Origin: Rhodocyclaceae bacterium
GTDB lineage: Bacteria; Pseudomonadota; Gammaproteobacteria; Burkholderiales; Rhodocyclaceae
NCBI GenBank assembly: GCA_016791115.1
Contig: JAEUNL010000023.1
Span: forward strand, 16,454-80,453
DNA: 64,000 bases
Reading direction: 5' to 3'
The notes below the pieces were generated by a model. That model searched no databases, was not told the origin of the DNA, and was given only the letters and a program-made list of their open reading frames with translations. Of the stretch, positions 19,256-28,110 are shown piece by piece. The translations under genes and the position numbers were made by a program. How positions within the stretch are numbered: position 1 is the first letter of the stretch; each line of letters begins with the position of its first letter.

Positions 19256-21541
19256 ATGATCATGGACGACGCTGCATATCCGGTTACGCGCGACATCGTG
19301 CTCGTCGGCGGTGGCCACAGCCATGTCAGCGTACTGCGCCGCTTTGCCATGCAACCCATGCCCGGCGTGCGACTGACGCTGATCTGCACCGACACGCACA
19401 CACCTTACTCGGGGATGCTGCCCGGATACATCGCCGGGCATTACGCGTTCGACGATGTGCACATCGACTTGCGCCGCCTTGCCGCATTTGCCGGTGCGCG
19501 CTTCCTGCGCGACGAGGTGACGGGGCTGGATCTCGCCGCGCGCCGGGTCTCGTGCCGGCAGAGACCACCGCTGCGTTACGACCGTCTGTCGATCAACGTC
19601 GGTTCGACGCCGGACGCGCGGATCACGCCGGGCGCGGCCGAGCACGCCGTGCCGGTGAAACCGATACGCAGTTTCAACGAACGCTGGCTGGCCCTGCTGG
19701 CGCGCGTGCGCCGCCACGCCGGCCGCATGACGATCGCCGTGGTCGGCGCCGGCGCCGGGGGCGTCGAGCTGACGCTGGCGATGCAGTATCGCTTGTGCAA
19801 TGAACTGCGCGCGTCGGGTCGCGCTCCGGAGGACGAACTCGTGTTCCACCTTTTCTCCGCCGATGCGCAGATTCTGCCGACGCACAATGCGCGCGTGCGT
19901 CGCAGTTTCGAACAGGTGCTGGCCAGCCGCGCAGTCATCGTGCACCGGGGGACGGAGGTTGCTTCGGTGGAAGCGGGGTGCCTGACCACGCGCCGCGGCG
20001 AGGTGATCGAGGCGGACGAGATCGTCTGGGTCACCCAGGCGGGCGGGGCGCCCTGGCTGCGTGACACGGGCCTCGCGCTCGACGCAGCCGGATTCATCGA
20101 GGTGCGCGATACGTTGCAGACGGTGACCGATCCACACGTGTTTGCGGCCGGCGATTGCGCGGCGATGGTCGATTCTCCGCTGGAGAAGGCCGGCGTGTTC
20201 GCGGTGCGCCAGGGGCGGCCGCTGGCGCAGAACCTGCGCCGCTCGCTGCTCGGGCAGCCGCTGCGGCGCTACCGGCCGCAAGCGCGCTGGTTGGCACTGA
20301 TCAGCACGGGCGATCGCCATGCGGTCGCATCGCGTGGCCGGTTCCATGCGCGCGGCGACTGGGTCTGGCGCTGGAAGGACTGGATCGATCGCCGCTTCAT
20401 GGCACGCTTCACCGATCTTCCGTCGATGCCGGCAGGGACGGCGCCGTCTTCGGCGGCGATGCCGCTCGACGATGCCGACATCGCGCAGGCATCTTCGGCG
20501 CAGGCAATGCGTTGCGGCGGTTGTGGTGCCAAGGTGGGCGCGGGCGTGCTGTCGCGCGCGCTCGCCGGCCTGCACCCGATCGAGCGCGACGATGTGCTGA
20601 TCGGCCTTGGTGAATCCGACGATGCCGCCATTCTGCGCGTGCCGCCGGGCAAGGCGCTGGTGCATTCCGTCGATTTCTTTCGCGCGTTCATCGACGACCC
20701 GTGGCTGTTCGGACGCATTGCGGCCAACCATGCGCTCGGCGACATCCATGCCATGGGTGCCGAGCCGCAATCCGCGACGGCGATCGTCACGATCCCGCCC
20801 GGCCTGGATCGGATGGTCGAGGAAACGCTGACCCAGATGCTGACCGGTGCCGTCGAACTGCTCGACGCGGCCGGCTGCGCGCTGGTCGGTGGCCATACCG
20901 GCGAGGGCCGCGAACTTGCACTCGGGTTCGCGGTGAACGGCCTGATCGACGCCGACCTCTCGGGCGCGATGCGCAAGTCGGGCATGTGTCCGGGCGACGT
21001 GCTGATCCTGACCAAGCCGGTGGGAACAGGAACGTTGCTCGCCGCCAACGCGCTGGGCCGCGCGAGCGGGCGCTGGGTCGACGCGGCGCTGGAGTCGATG
21101 TGGCAGCCGAGCGGCGCGGCCGCGCATTGTCTGGCGGCGCATGGCGCCACCGCATGTACCGACGTGACCGGCTTCGGCCTGCTCGGGCATCTGCTCGAGA
21201 TGTTGCGTGCGTCCGGCGTCGCTGCCGAGATCGACCTTGCCGCATTGCCGGTCATGGACGGCGCTGCGGCATGCTGCGCAGCCGGTATGGTCAGCTCGCT
21301 GCAGGCGGCGAACGTCCGATTGGGTGCCGAGGTGGCCAATTTGGCACTCGGCGCTTCACATCCGAACTTCCCGTTGTTGTTCGATCCGCAAACCGCCGGT
21401 GGCCTGCTGGCCAGCGTGCCCGCAGATCGGGCGGATGCTTGCTTGTCGATGCTGCGAGCGTCGGGTTATCACCGTGCAATGTGCATCGGCAAGGTGCGGC
21501 CGGCCGGTGATGCGTCGGCGCCGGTTTGGCTGAAGGCGTAG
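19256..21541 (+). CDS. selD: NADH-dehydrogenase-like / selenide, water dikinase fusion
   Basis: A 761-residue two-domain protein. Residues about 1-400 are a pyridine-nucleotide-disulfide oxidoreductase of the NDH-2 type: FAD loop VLVGGGHSHVSVLR, second dinucleotide loop AVVGAGAGGVEL, and VFAAGDCAA for FAD. Residues about 415-761 are a complete SelD, with catalytic RCGGCGAKV (Cys codons), LGESDDAAILRV, HSVDFFRAFIDDPWLFGRIAA, VGGHTGEG and LFDPQTAGGLL. Such fusions are known in proteobacteria and may couple selenium reduction to selenophosphate synthesis (inference). Start at ATG 19256 or 19262. It coexists with the stand-alone selD 5 kb away. Confidence 0.93.
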   Translation: MIMDDAAYPVTRDIVLVGGGHSHVSVLRRFAMQPMPGVRLTLICTDTHTPYSGMLPGYIAGHYAFDDVHIDLRRLAAFAGARFLRDEVTGLDLAARRVSCRQRPPLRYDRLSINVGSTPDARITPGAAEHAVPVKPIRSFNERWLALLARVRRHAGRMTIAVVGAGAGGVELTLAMQYRLCNELRASGRAPEDELVFHLFSADAQILPTHNARVRRSFEQVLASRAVIVHRGTEVASVEAGCLTTRRGEVIEADEIVWVTQAGGAPWLRDTGLALDAAGFIEVRDTLQTVTDPHVFAAGDCAAMVDSPLEKAGVFAVRQGRPLAQNLRRSLLGQPLRRYRPQARWLALISTGDRHAVASRGRFHARGDWVWRWKDWIDRRFMARFTDLPSMPAGTAPSSAAMPLDDADIAQASSAQAMRCGGCGAKVGAGVLSRALAGLHPIERDDVLIGLGESDDAAILRVPPGKALVHSVDFFRAFIDDPWLFGRIAANHALGDIHAMGAEPQSATAIVTIPPGLDRMVEETLTQMLTGAVELLDAAGCALVGGHTGEGRELALGFAVNGLIDADLSGAMRKSGMCPGDVLILTKPVGTGTLLAANALGRASGRWVDAALESMWQPSGAAAHCLAAHGATACTDVTGFGLLGHLLEMLRASGVAAEIDLAALPVMDGAAACCAAGMVSSLQAANVRLGAEVANLALGASHPNFPLLFDPQTAGGLLASVPADRADACLSMLRASGYHRAMCIGKVRPAGDASAPVWLKA

Positions 21542-21563
21542 CCGGGGCAAGCGGGGAGCCGCC

Positions 21564-22739
21564 ATGCGTCGCATCGCCCACGTCGACATGGATGCGTTCT
21601 ATGCCTCGGTCGAACTGCTGCGTCGCCCCGAGTTGCGCGACCTGCCGGTCGCCATCGGCGGCACCGGCGGGCGCGGCGTGGTGACGACGGCCAATTACGT
21701 CGCGCGCAAGTTCGGCGTGCGTTCGGCGATGCCGGCGCGCCAGGCGCGCGAGCTGTGTCCGCAGTGCATCTTCCTGCCGGTCGATTTCGACGAATATCGA
21801 AAATTCTCGCGGCTGTTCAAGGCGGCGATCGCGACCCTCGCGCCGCACATGGAGGACCGAGGCATCGACGAGGTTTATGTCGACCTGACGCAGATCGAAG
21901 AGGATGCCCGGTCGGTCGGCGTGGAAATCAAGCGGCGCATTCGCGAGGCGACCGGCCTGACCTGTTCCGTCGGCATTGCGCCCAACAAGCTGCTGGCCAA
22001 GATCTGCTCCGATCTCGAGAAACCCGACGGGCTGACCCTGCTTGGCGAGGGCGATCTCGAACGTCGCATCTGGCCGCTGCCGGTCAGCCGCATCAACGGC
22101 ATCGGGCCCAAGGCGACCGAGCGGCTGCGGGCCATCGGCATCGAACGCATCGGCGAACTCGCGCGCTTCGAAAGCGCCGTGCTGGTTGATCGCTTCGGGC
22201 CGAACTACGGCCGCTGGCTGCACGAGGTCGCGCTCGGACGCGACGAGCGGCCGGTAGTGACCGAGTCCGAGCCGCGCTCGCGCAGCCGGGAAACCACCTT
22301 CGAGCGCGATCTGCATCCGGCGCGTGACCGTGCCGAACTTACGCGCATCCTCACCGATCTGTGTGAACGACTCGCGGAAGATCTGCAGAAGCGGCGCTAT
22401 GTCGGGCGCACCATCGGCATCAAGCTTCGTTTCGACGATTTCACTACCGTTACGCGTGACATGACCATCCACCAGGCGACCGCCGATGCACAGGTGATCC
22501 TGCACGTTGCACGGCTTTGCCTGAAACGCGTCCGGTTTGCGCGGCGCCTGCGGCTGCTCGGCGTGCGTGCTTCCGGACTGAGTCCAGCGGACGGAGCAGT
22601 TACGGGCGCGCCCGCGGACGCGGGCTGGGAAACCTTGCCACTGTTTGCGGCGTCGAGCGGACTGCAGCCGCCCGACGAGCCGTCTGGGTCGGCTGCGGCT
22701 GGCGAGTCGTCCGGCTTGCCGCCCGCCCATCGCGTTTGA
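21564..22739 (+). CDS. dinB: DNA polymerase IV (Y family)
   Basis: A 391-residue error-prone translesion polymerase. Catalytic motifs are HVDMDAFYASVE at about 6-17 and GIDEVYVDLT near 102 (canonical SIDEAYLD), followed by the helix-hairpin-helix PVSRINGIGPKATERL and the little-finger domain. TLPLF near residue 355 is a likely beta-clamp-binding peptide; an unusual Pro/Ser/Gly-rich tail of about 35 residues follows it. A ribosome-binding site, GGGGAG, precedes ATG 21564. Its last codons overlap an FNR-type palindrome serving the next gene. Confidence 0.94.
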   Translation: MRRIAHVDMDAFYASVELLRRPELRDLPVAIGGTGGRGVVTTANYVARKFGVRSAMPARQARELCPQCIFLPVDFDEYRKFSRLFKAAIATLAPHMEDRGIDEVYVDLTQIEEDARSVGVEIKRRIREATGLTCSVGIAPNKLLAKICSDLEKPDGLTLLGEGDLERRIWPLPVSRINGIGPKATERLRAIGIERIGELARFESAVLVDRFGPNYGRWLHEVALGRDERPVVTESEPRSRSRETTFERDLHPARDRAELTRILTDLCERLAEDLQKRRYVGRTIGIKLRFDDFTTVTRDMTIHQATADAQVILHVARLCLKRVRFARRLRLLGVRASGLSPADGAVTGAPADAGWETLPLFAASSGLQPPDEPSGSAAAGESSGLPPAHRV

Positions 22740-22749
22740 CCTGCGTCAA
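22736..22749 (+). promoter_or_regulatory. FNR/DNR-type binding site upstream of the chemoreceptor
   Basis: TTGACCTGCGTCAA is a perfect 5-4-5 palindrome of the Crp/Fnr superfamily type (TTGAY-N4-RTCAA), overlapping the dinB stop and centred about 105 bases before the chemoreceptor start. It differs from the E. coli FNR consensus by one base in each arm. Confidence 0.6.
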
Positions 22750-22847
22750 GCGGATCGAATTTGTCTGCGCAAATTGCAAAAGTTTTTCCGCGCCTTTCCG
22801 TTGAATGCGCCGGTGATTGCGAACTGAACGCAGGTCAGGAAATCTCG

Positions 22848-24095
22848 ATGAACATCATCTCGCGCAGTATCAGGAACAAGCTGCTGGTCATTTGCGGCGG
22901 CGGTACTGCAGCCTTGCTGGCTGCAGCGGTCGTCGGCCTGGCAGTCGAATGGTCGGCGATCGAACGCCTCGGTGCGGGTTTGTCGCACGCGGATGCGCTT
23001 GCGGTGCGAGACGCGACGTTGCAGCAGATGACCGTGGTGGGGGTCGCGTTTGCCGTGGTGATTGCGCTCGCGTTCGTGTTCTTTCTCTGGGCGCTGCAGC
23101 GATCCATTCTTGCGCCGGCCCGAAGCTTGTCGCGCGATCTCGAACGCCTCGCGGCGGGAGACTTCAGCCAGCCGGTCGAGGTGTCGACGCACGACGAACT
23201 GGGGGGCATCGCGCAGAGTGCCGAGCGCATACGGCGCGACCTCGGTACGATCGTCGCGCAGCTCAAGGGTTCGGCCCTGTCGCTGGTCGAAGCCTCTCAG
23301 GTGGTGAGCGCCGAATCGGGCCGCGTGGCAGAGGCCTCTTCTGCGCAGGCGAGCGCAGCGGTGTCGACGGCAGTGTCGGTCGAACAGGTGACCGCGGGAA
23401 TTCAGGCCGTCTCTTCGAACGCGGGTAACGCTGCCCATCAGGCAGATCGGACCCTGGAGGAATCGAATCGCGCCCAGGCGCACCTTGCGGAGCTGCGCGC
23501 GTCGATCGAACGCACGGCGAGCGTGATGAACGAGGTCGCCGACGCTGCCAGGGCATTCGTCGACAATGCCCAGCAGATCACCGTGATGACCCGCGAAGTA
23601 CGGGAGATCGCCGATCAGACCAATCTGCTGGCGCTCAATGCGGCGATCGAGGCGGCGCGCGCCGGCGAGCAGGGTCGCGGCTTTGCCGTGGTCGCCGACG
23701 AAGTTCGCAAGCTCGCCGAAAAATCCGGCAACTCGGCGGCAGCGATCGACGGGATAACCGGGTCCCTTTCGGATCGCGCGGCGAGCCTTTCAGCTGCGCT
23801 CACCCACGGGCGCGACGCAGTCAGTCTCGCCGAATCGTCGAGCGAATCGGCTGCGGAGGTGATCGCCACCGCGCACGGTGCTGTGTCCGTCGCAGCCGGT
23901 GAGGTGAGCGAGATCAACGTCGCGCTGGAGCGGCAAAGCCGTGCAGCGGGTGAGATCTCGACGCATGTCGAGCGGATCGCCGGCATGTCGGAGAGCAACC
24001 AGTCGGCGGTTGCCAAGCTGGCCTGTTCCGTGACCCATCTCCAGCAGCTTGCGAACGAACTGAGCGGCGTCACCGCGCGTTTTCGGCTCCAATGA
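22848..24095 (+). CDS. Methyl-accepting chemotaxis protein
   Basis: A 415-residue transmembrane chemoreceptor. Two membrane segments (about 12-35 and 62-86) flank an unusually small periplasmic loop of about 25-30 residues. A HAMP domain and a full signalling domain follow, with the hairpin tip [18 protein letters not shown] and [18 protein letters not shown]. No C-terminal CheR pentapeptide is visible. The short loop argues against a classical ligand-binding domain and suits redox or energy taxis (inference). Start at ATG 22848 has AGGA upstream; the FNR-type site at 22736-22749 suggests low-oxygen control. Confidence 0.92.
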   Translation: MNIISRSIRNKLLVICGGGTAALLAAAVVGLAVEWSAIERLGAGLSHADALAVRDATLQQMTVVGVAFAVVIALAFVFFLWALQRSILAPARSLSRDLERLAAGDFSQPVEVSTHDELGGIAQSAERIRRDLGTIVAQLKGSALSLVEASQVVSAESGRVAEASSAQASAAVSTAVSVEQVTAGIQAVSSNAGNAAHQADRTLEESNRAQAHLAELRASIERTASVMNEVADAARAFVDNAQQITVMTREVREIADQTNLLALNAAIEAARAGEQGRGFAVVADEVRKLAEKSGNSAAAIDGITGSLSDRAASLSAALTHGRDAVSLAESSSESAAEVIATAHGAVSVAAGEVSEINVALERQSRAAGEISTHVERIAGMSESNQSAVAKLACSVTHLQQLANELSGVTARFRLQ

Positions 24096-24113
24096 TCGGA
24101 GCCGGACGCTTCC

Positions 24114-24127
24114 TTGATCAAGATCAA
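24114..24127 (+). promoter_or_regulatory. Perfect FNR/ANR box upstream of bacteriohemerythrin
   Basis: TTGATCAAGATCAA matches the FNR consensus TTGAT-N4-ATCAA exactly. It lies in the 161-bp gap between the chemoreceptor and hemerythrin genes, 130 bases before the latter's start codon, leaving room for a class II promoter and a leader of about 90 bases. Confidence 0.75.
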
Positions 24128-24256
24128 CTTTGAGGATTGATCCGGGCAGCAGAATCCGACCCCGTTCGCGTTACATGATTGCGTTCGAGATCGGTGGCGA
24201 TTCTTCGGCTTGCCCCTGGAATCCGCCGCAGGCGGCTTATTGTTGGAGAGGCGGCG

Positions 24257-24718
24257 ATGCCATACGTTGATTGGTCGGACGAGTTCAGTGTCGGGCTCGA
24301 GGAAATCGATGCGCAGCATCACATCCTGGTCGACTGCCTGAACCGGCTGCACGATGCAGTGCACGAGCGCAAAAGCGAAAGCGAAATCGTCAGCGTGCTT
24401 GGAACCCTGGGCGATTACACGCGGATCCATTTTGCGGTCGAAGAGGCGTTGATGCGTGTCTTCGAGTACAAGGACTATGTACCCCACAAGGCGGAGCACG
24501 AGAAACTCCTTGCCCAGTTCGCCGAGAAGGCCGAAAAGTGCCACTCCGGCAAGGTGTCCGCCAACCTCGAGTTGCTCCAGTTCCTGCGCAGCTGGCTGAC
24601 CGATCACATCATCCACGGGGACAAGAAGTACGCCCCCATGTTCCTGAGTCGCGGAATGAAGGCCGCCGCGACCGGCGAGCGACAGCGCAAGGGCTGGTTC
24701 TCGCGCCTCTGGCACTGA
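24257..24718 (+). CDS. Bacteriohemerythrin
   Basis: A 153-residue single-domain hemerythrin that binds O2 at a non-heme di-iron centre. All iron ligands are visible: His in DAQHHILVD, His and Glu in HFAVEEAL, two His in HKAEHEKLL, and His and Asp in HIIHGDKKY. The start MPYVDWSDEFSVG is typical of the family, and GGAGAGG lies upstream. A perfect FNR box at 24114-24127 predicts induction under oxygen limitation. Likely roles are O2 delivery, storage or sensing for the surrounding signalling genes. The tail after residue 135 is basic. Confidence 0.94.
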   Translation: MPYVDWSDEFSVGLEEIDAQHHILVDCLNRLHDAVHERKSESEIVSVLGTLGDYTRIHFAVEEALMRVFEYKDYVPHKAEHEKLLAQFAEKAEKCHSGKVSANLELLQFLRSWLTDHIIHGDKKYAPMFLSRGMKAAATGERQRKGWFSRLWH

Positions 24719-24978
24719 CAGGGGCCATCGCGGCCCGGTTCGCCGCAAGGCCGGCCGTTCACGGGTGACGACCCCTTGCCGGCAAGTCCATTCGCATATC
24801 GGTGCGCCTCGCCCCGCTCAAGTCGATCCGTTTTCTGCCGTAACACCTGCAGGAGTTGCGTCGAGTCGCGTCGCGACTGCGCCCGGCGACGCGCCGCGTA
24901 TGGAAGTGGTCGGCGCGACGGGAAACAGCGGCCCATGCCGTTTGGTCGTGTGGCTTGTACGGATGGATCGAACAGAAA
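24719..24978. other. 260-bp non-coding stretch before the PhnD-like gene
   Basis: GC-rich, with several partly complementary segments but no clear promoter, terminator or known riboswitch. Short open frames crossing it lack coding character. Confidence 0.4.
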
Positions 24979-25809
24979 ATGAGAATGCTTTTCCGCCTCG
25001 GGTTGTGGCTGTCCCTCTGCGTGCTCGCGCTGCCAGCCAAGGCGCAGGAGCAGTTGTTTCGTGTCGGCGTGGCGCCGCATACCAGTTCGCGCGTCATCCT
25101 CGAGATGTACCAGCCATTGCGGCGTCATCTCGAGCAGGCTCTTGGCGAGACAGTGCAGATCATCACGGCCCCGGATTTTTCCGAGTTTGCGCGTCGGGCG
25201 CTCGCACAGGAATATGACCTTGCAATCACGACGGGGCATCAGGCCCGGTTGCTGCAGGTTGATGCGGGATACCTGCCGCAACTGACCTACAAGGCGGATT
25301 TCAAGGCGGTCGTGGTTGGTGCCAGAACGGGCGCGATTCGCGAACCGAAGGATCTCAAGTCAGGCAGTGGCGTTGTCGGCCTGAGCGCGACGTCTCTCGT
25401 CACCCTCTGGGGGCAGCACTGGCTGAAGAACGGCGGCGTGGATTTGCCGATGCGCTACGTCAGCGCCGCCGACAGCGTGGCGCAACTCATCATCAGCGGC
25501 GATGCGAGCGCCGGTTTCATGTCGCAGACCAACTTCCAGAACCTGTCGGCGGACGTGCGGGCGGGGTTGCGCATCATCGCGGAGAGCGCATCGATGGCCG
25601 GACGTGTCTATATGCTCAATGGCCGCGACGCGGCCCGGCAAAAAGCAATTGATGCCGCGCTCTGGTCGTTCGCCGAAAGCGAAGCCGGCAGGGAGTACTT
25701 CGCCAAGCACAAGCTCGGTGGCTACCGCAAGATCGGGCCGCGGGAACTCGAGGCCGTGGATGCCTACGCGGCAGAGGTGCGCGCAGAATTGAAGAAGTCG
25801 GACAAGTGA
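24979..25809 (+). CDS. PhnD-family periplasmic substrate-binding protein
   Basis: A 276-residue secreted binding protein of the phosphate/phosphite/phosphonate (PhnD) fold. The signal peptide LFRLGLWLSLCVLALPAKAQ is followed by VGVAPHTSSRVILEMYQPL, the typical start of the mature domain. YDLAITTGHQARLLQ and the hinge VVGLSATSLVTLWGQHWLK complete the two-lobe pattern. No permease or ATPase gene is adjacent. Its TGA overlaps the kinase start, so it more likely supplies the ligand signal to that kinase (compare PhnD-type AioX with the AioS kinase) than a transporter. Ligand unknown. Confidence 0.85.
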   Translation: MRMLFRLGLWLSLCVLALPAKAQEQLFRVGVAPHTSSRVILEMYQPLRRHLEQALGETVQIITAPDFSEFARRALAQEYDLAITTGHQARLLQVDAGYLPQLTYKADFKAVVVGARTGAIREPKDLKSGSGVVGLSATSLVTLWGQHWLKNGGVDLPMRYVSAADSVAQLIISGDASAGFMSQTNFQNLSADVRAGLRIIAESASMAGRVYMLNGRDAARQKAIDAALWSFAESEAGREYFAKHKLGGYRKIGPRELEAVDAYAAEVRAELKKSDK

Positions 25810-28103
25810 TGCCGAACTTCCGGCTTCTCCGCTCGGTGCGCGGCCGACTGCTACTCGCCGCGGTGGTGGTCGAGGCCGTGATGCTGACCTTGCTGATCGG
25901 CAACAGCCTGCGTCTGCTGCGCGAACACATGGCCGAACAGGAGCGCAGCCACGCACGACAGATGGAGCCGGTGCTCAACGCTGCGCTGGTCGCGCCGCTT
26001 GCGCAGCGCGACTTCGCGACCTTGCAGGCAATCCTCGACGAGAGCCGGGGCAACGGGCAGATCGAGTATCTGGCCGTCCTCGACATCAAGGACAGGCTGC
26101 TGGCGGTCAGCGGGTGGCCGCGCGACCGGGCATTGCCGGCGCCGAATTCCAGCCTCGATGTCTCGGGCGTGGACGAACAGGCGCGCTACGATGTCGCTCG
26201 TCCCATCTCGCTGGCCGGGCAGCGGCTGGGCACGTTGCGCTTCGGGCTCGACATGTCGCACATCGCCGTGGCGAATCGCCAGCTGATGCTGCAGGGCGTA
26301 GCCATTGCGCTGGGGGAACTCGTGCTGTCGACGGTTTTGCTGACCCTGTTGGGCCTGTGGTTGACGCGCCATCTGGTTGCCCTGACGCGTGCCAGCGAGC
26401 AGGTCGCCGATGGCAACCTGAGCCCGCTGCACATGATCGAGGGCGATGACGAGCTGGGGCGGCTCGGTGCGGCTTTCAACGTCATGTCGCGCACCGTCGA
26501 GGAGCGCATTCGCGATCTCACCCAGACAAGGGACGCTCAGCGTGATCTTGCGGAGGAGCTGGAAGTGTCGCGTGCACGCCTGGTTTCGCTACTTTCGGCC
26601 ATGAAGTTCGGTGTCTTGTTCGTCGATAGCGACGGCTGCGTGCGTTTCGCCAATCCGGAGTTTCGCGGCATGTGGGGGCTGGATTTCGATCCTGTGGGCT
26701 CAGCGGCCGACACGGTTTTCGTGCGCGCATCCGGCATCGATCTCCACGGCCGCCCGCCGGCATCCGCAAGCGACTTCGGCGCGCAGCCGCGGGAGTTCGT
26801 GTTCGCCGATGGGCGCATCGTCATGCAGCGCGCGTACGCCGTGAGCGACAGCGAGGCCCGGCGCACCGGCCGCATGTGGATCTACGAGGATGTGACCCAG
26901 GAACGCTATTCCGCGCAGCAGTTGCGCGCGGCAAAGGAGGCGGCCGAAGCCGCCAACGTGGCCAAGGCGGCGTTTCTCGCGACAATGAGCCACGAGATCC
27001 GTACCCCGATGAACGGCATCATCGGCATGACGGAACTCGCGCTGTCGTCGGATCCGGACCACGAAGTCCGGGGCTATCTCGACTGGGTGAAATCGTCCGC
27101 GGAAAGCCTGATGGTGATCCTCAACGACATTCTCGATTTTTCCAAGATCGAGGCCGGACGTCTGGAACTCGAGGCGGTCGAGTTCGATCTGCGTCTGTTG
27201 CTCGAGGACACGCTCGCCGTGTTCTCGCGCCAGGCAACCGAAAAGGGCATCGCCCTGCGCCTTGACCGGCATGCGCTGGCGCCGCATTTCATCCGCAGCG
27301 ATCCGGTGCGCCTGCGCCAGGTGCTGACCAACCTCGTCTCCAACGCCGTTAAATTCACCGAGCGCGGTGCAGTGACGGTGACGCTGGCGCAACCGCGTTT
27401 CGGCGAGCAGCCGATGCTGACCTTCAAGGTCGCCGATTCCGGCATCGGCATCGCGGAAGACAAGCTCGACCACGTGTTCACGCCATTTTCGCAGGCTGAC
27501 AGCTCCACCACGCGCAAATACGGCGGCACGGGCCTCGGCCTGGCGATCGTCGCACGGCTGGTCGCGCTTCTTGGCGGCACGATTCGTGTCACGAGCGAGG
27601 CGGGCCGCGGTTCCTGCTTCGAATTCGACATTGCCTTCACGCCGGCGCAGGCGCCTGAGCAGGGGCACGATTCGTTGAACCGCGACGAGGTGCAGGCGTC
27701 GTGCTCGGGAGGGCGTGTGCTGGTGGTCGAGGACACGCCGGTCAATCAGGCGCTCGTGACGCGGATCCTGCGCAAGAACGGCTACCAGGTCACGCTTGCG
27801 CGCGATGGGCTCGAGGCGCTCGACGCTTACCGCCGTGGGGTATTCGACGTGATCCTGATGGACATGCAGATGCCCAATATGGACGGACTCGAGGCAACTG
27901 CCCGGATTCGCGCGATGTCAGCCGAGGCGCGGCGAATACCGATCATCGCCTTGACCGCCAATGCGATGGCCAGTGACCGGGAACGCTGTCTTGCTGCCGG
28001 CATGGACGATTTCATCTCGAAGCCCTTCCGCGCCAACGAAGTGATTTCGGTCATCCGGCGCTTTGTCGCAGATGCGGCGGATGCCGGCGCGGAATCGGCA
28101 TGA
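25809..28103 (+). CDS. Hybrid sensor histidine kinase / response regulator
   Basis: A 764-residue inner-membrane kinase. A periplasmic sensor region (about 38-155) lies between two membrane helices; HAMP follows (about 190-245), then a PAS-like segment (about 265-380). HisKA has [11 protein letters not shown] with phospho-acceptor His395, then HATPase ([27 protein letters not shown]). A receiver domain carries Asp685 in [11 protein letters not shown]. There is no HPt domain, so a separate HPt or direct signalling is needed. Start at ATG 25809 overlaps the PhnD-like stop. Pairing with that protein and with the GGDEF neighbour suggests a c-di-GMP-linked sensory pathway. Confidence 0.92.
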   Translation: MPNFRLLRSVRGRLLLAAVVVEAVMLTLLIGNSLRLLREHMAEQERSHARQMEPVLNAALVAPLAQRDFATLQAILDESRGNGQIEYLAVLDIKDRLLAVSGWPRDRALPAPNSSLDVSGVDEQARYDVARPISLAGQRLGTLRFGLDMSHIAVANRQLMLQGVAIALGELVLSTVLLTLLGLWLTRHLVALTRASEQVADGNLSPLHMIEGDDELGRLGAAFNVMSRTVEERIRDLTQTRDAQRDLAEELEVSRARLVSLLSAMKFGVLFVDSDGCVRFANPEFRGMWGLDFDPVGSAADTVFVRASGIDLHGRPPASASDFGAQPREFVFADGRIVMQRAYAVSDSEARRTGRMWIYEDVTQERYSAQQLRAAKEAAEAANVAKAAFLATMSHEIRTPMNGIIGMTELALSSDPDHEVRGYLDWVKSSAESLMVILNDILDFSKIEAGRLELEAVEFDLRLLLEDTLAVFSRQATEKGIALRLDRHALAPHFIRSDPVRLRQVLTNLVSNAVKFTERGAVTVTLAQPRFGEQPMLTFKVADSGIGIAEDKLDHVFTPFSQADSSTTRKYGGTGLGLAIVARLVALLGGTIRVTSEAGRGSCFEFDIAFTPAQAPEQGHDSLNRDEVQASCSGGRVLVVEDTPVNQALVTRILRKNGYQVTLARDGLEALDAYRRGVFDVILMDMQMPNMDGLEATARIRAMSAEARRIPIIALTANAMASDRERCLAAGMDDFISKPFRANEVISVIRRFVADAADAGAESA

Positions 28104-28110
28104 GCGGAGC

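Noticed and set aside
19043..21190. 715-codon minus-strand open frame opposite the selD fusion
   Set aside because: Shadow of a well-supported gene; no recognisable motif and no ribosome-binding site.
24719..24978. Possible c-di-GMP riboswitch before the PhnD-like gene
   Set aside because: The conserved GEMM-I core segments are not found in order; the complementarity present is ordinary for GC-rich DNA.
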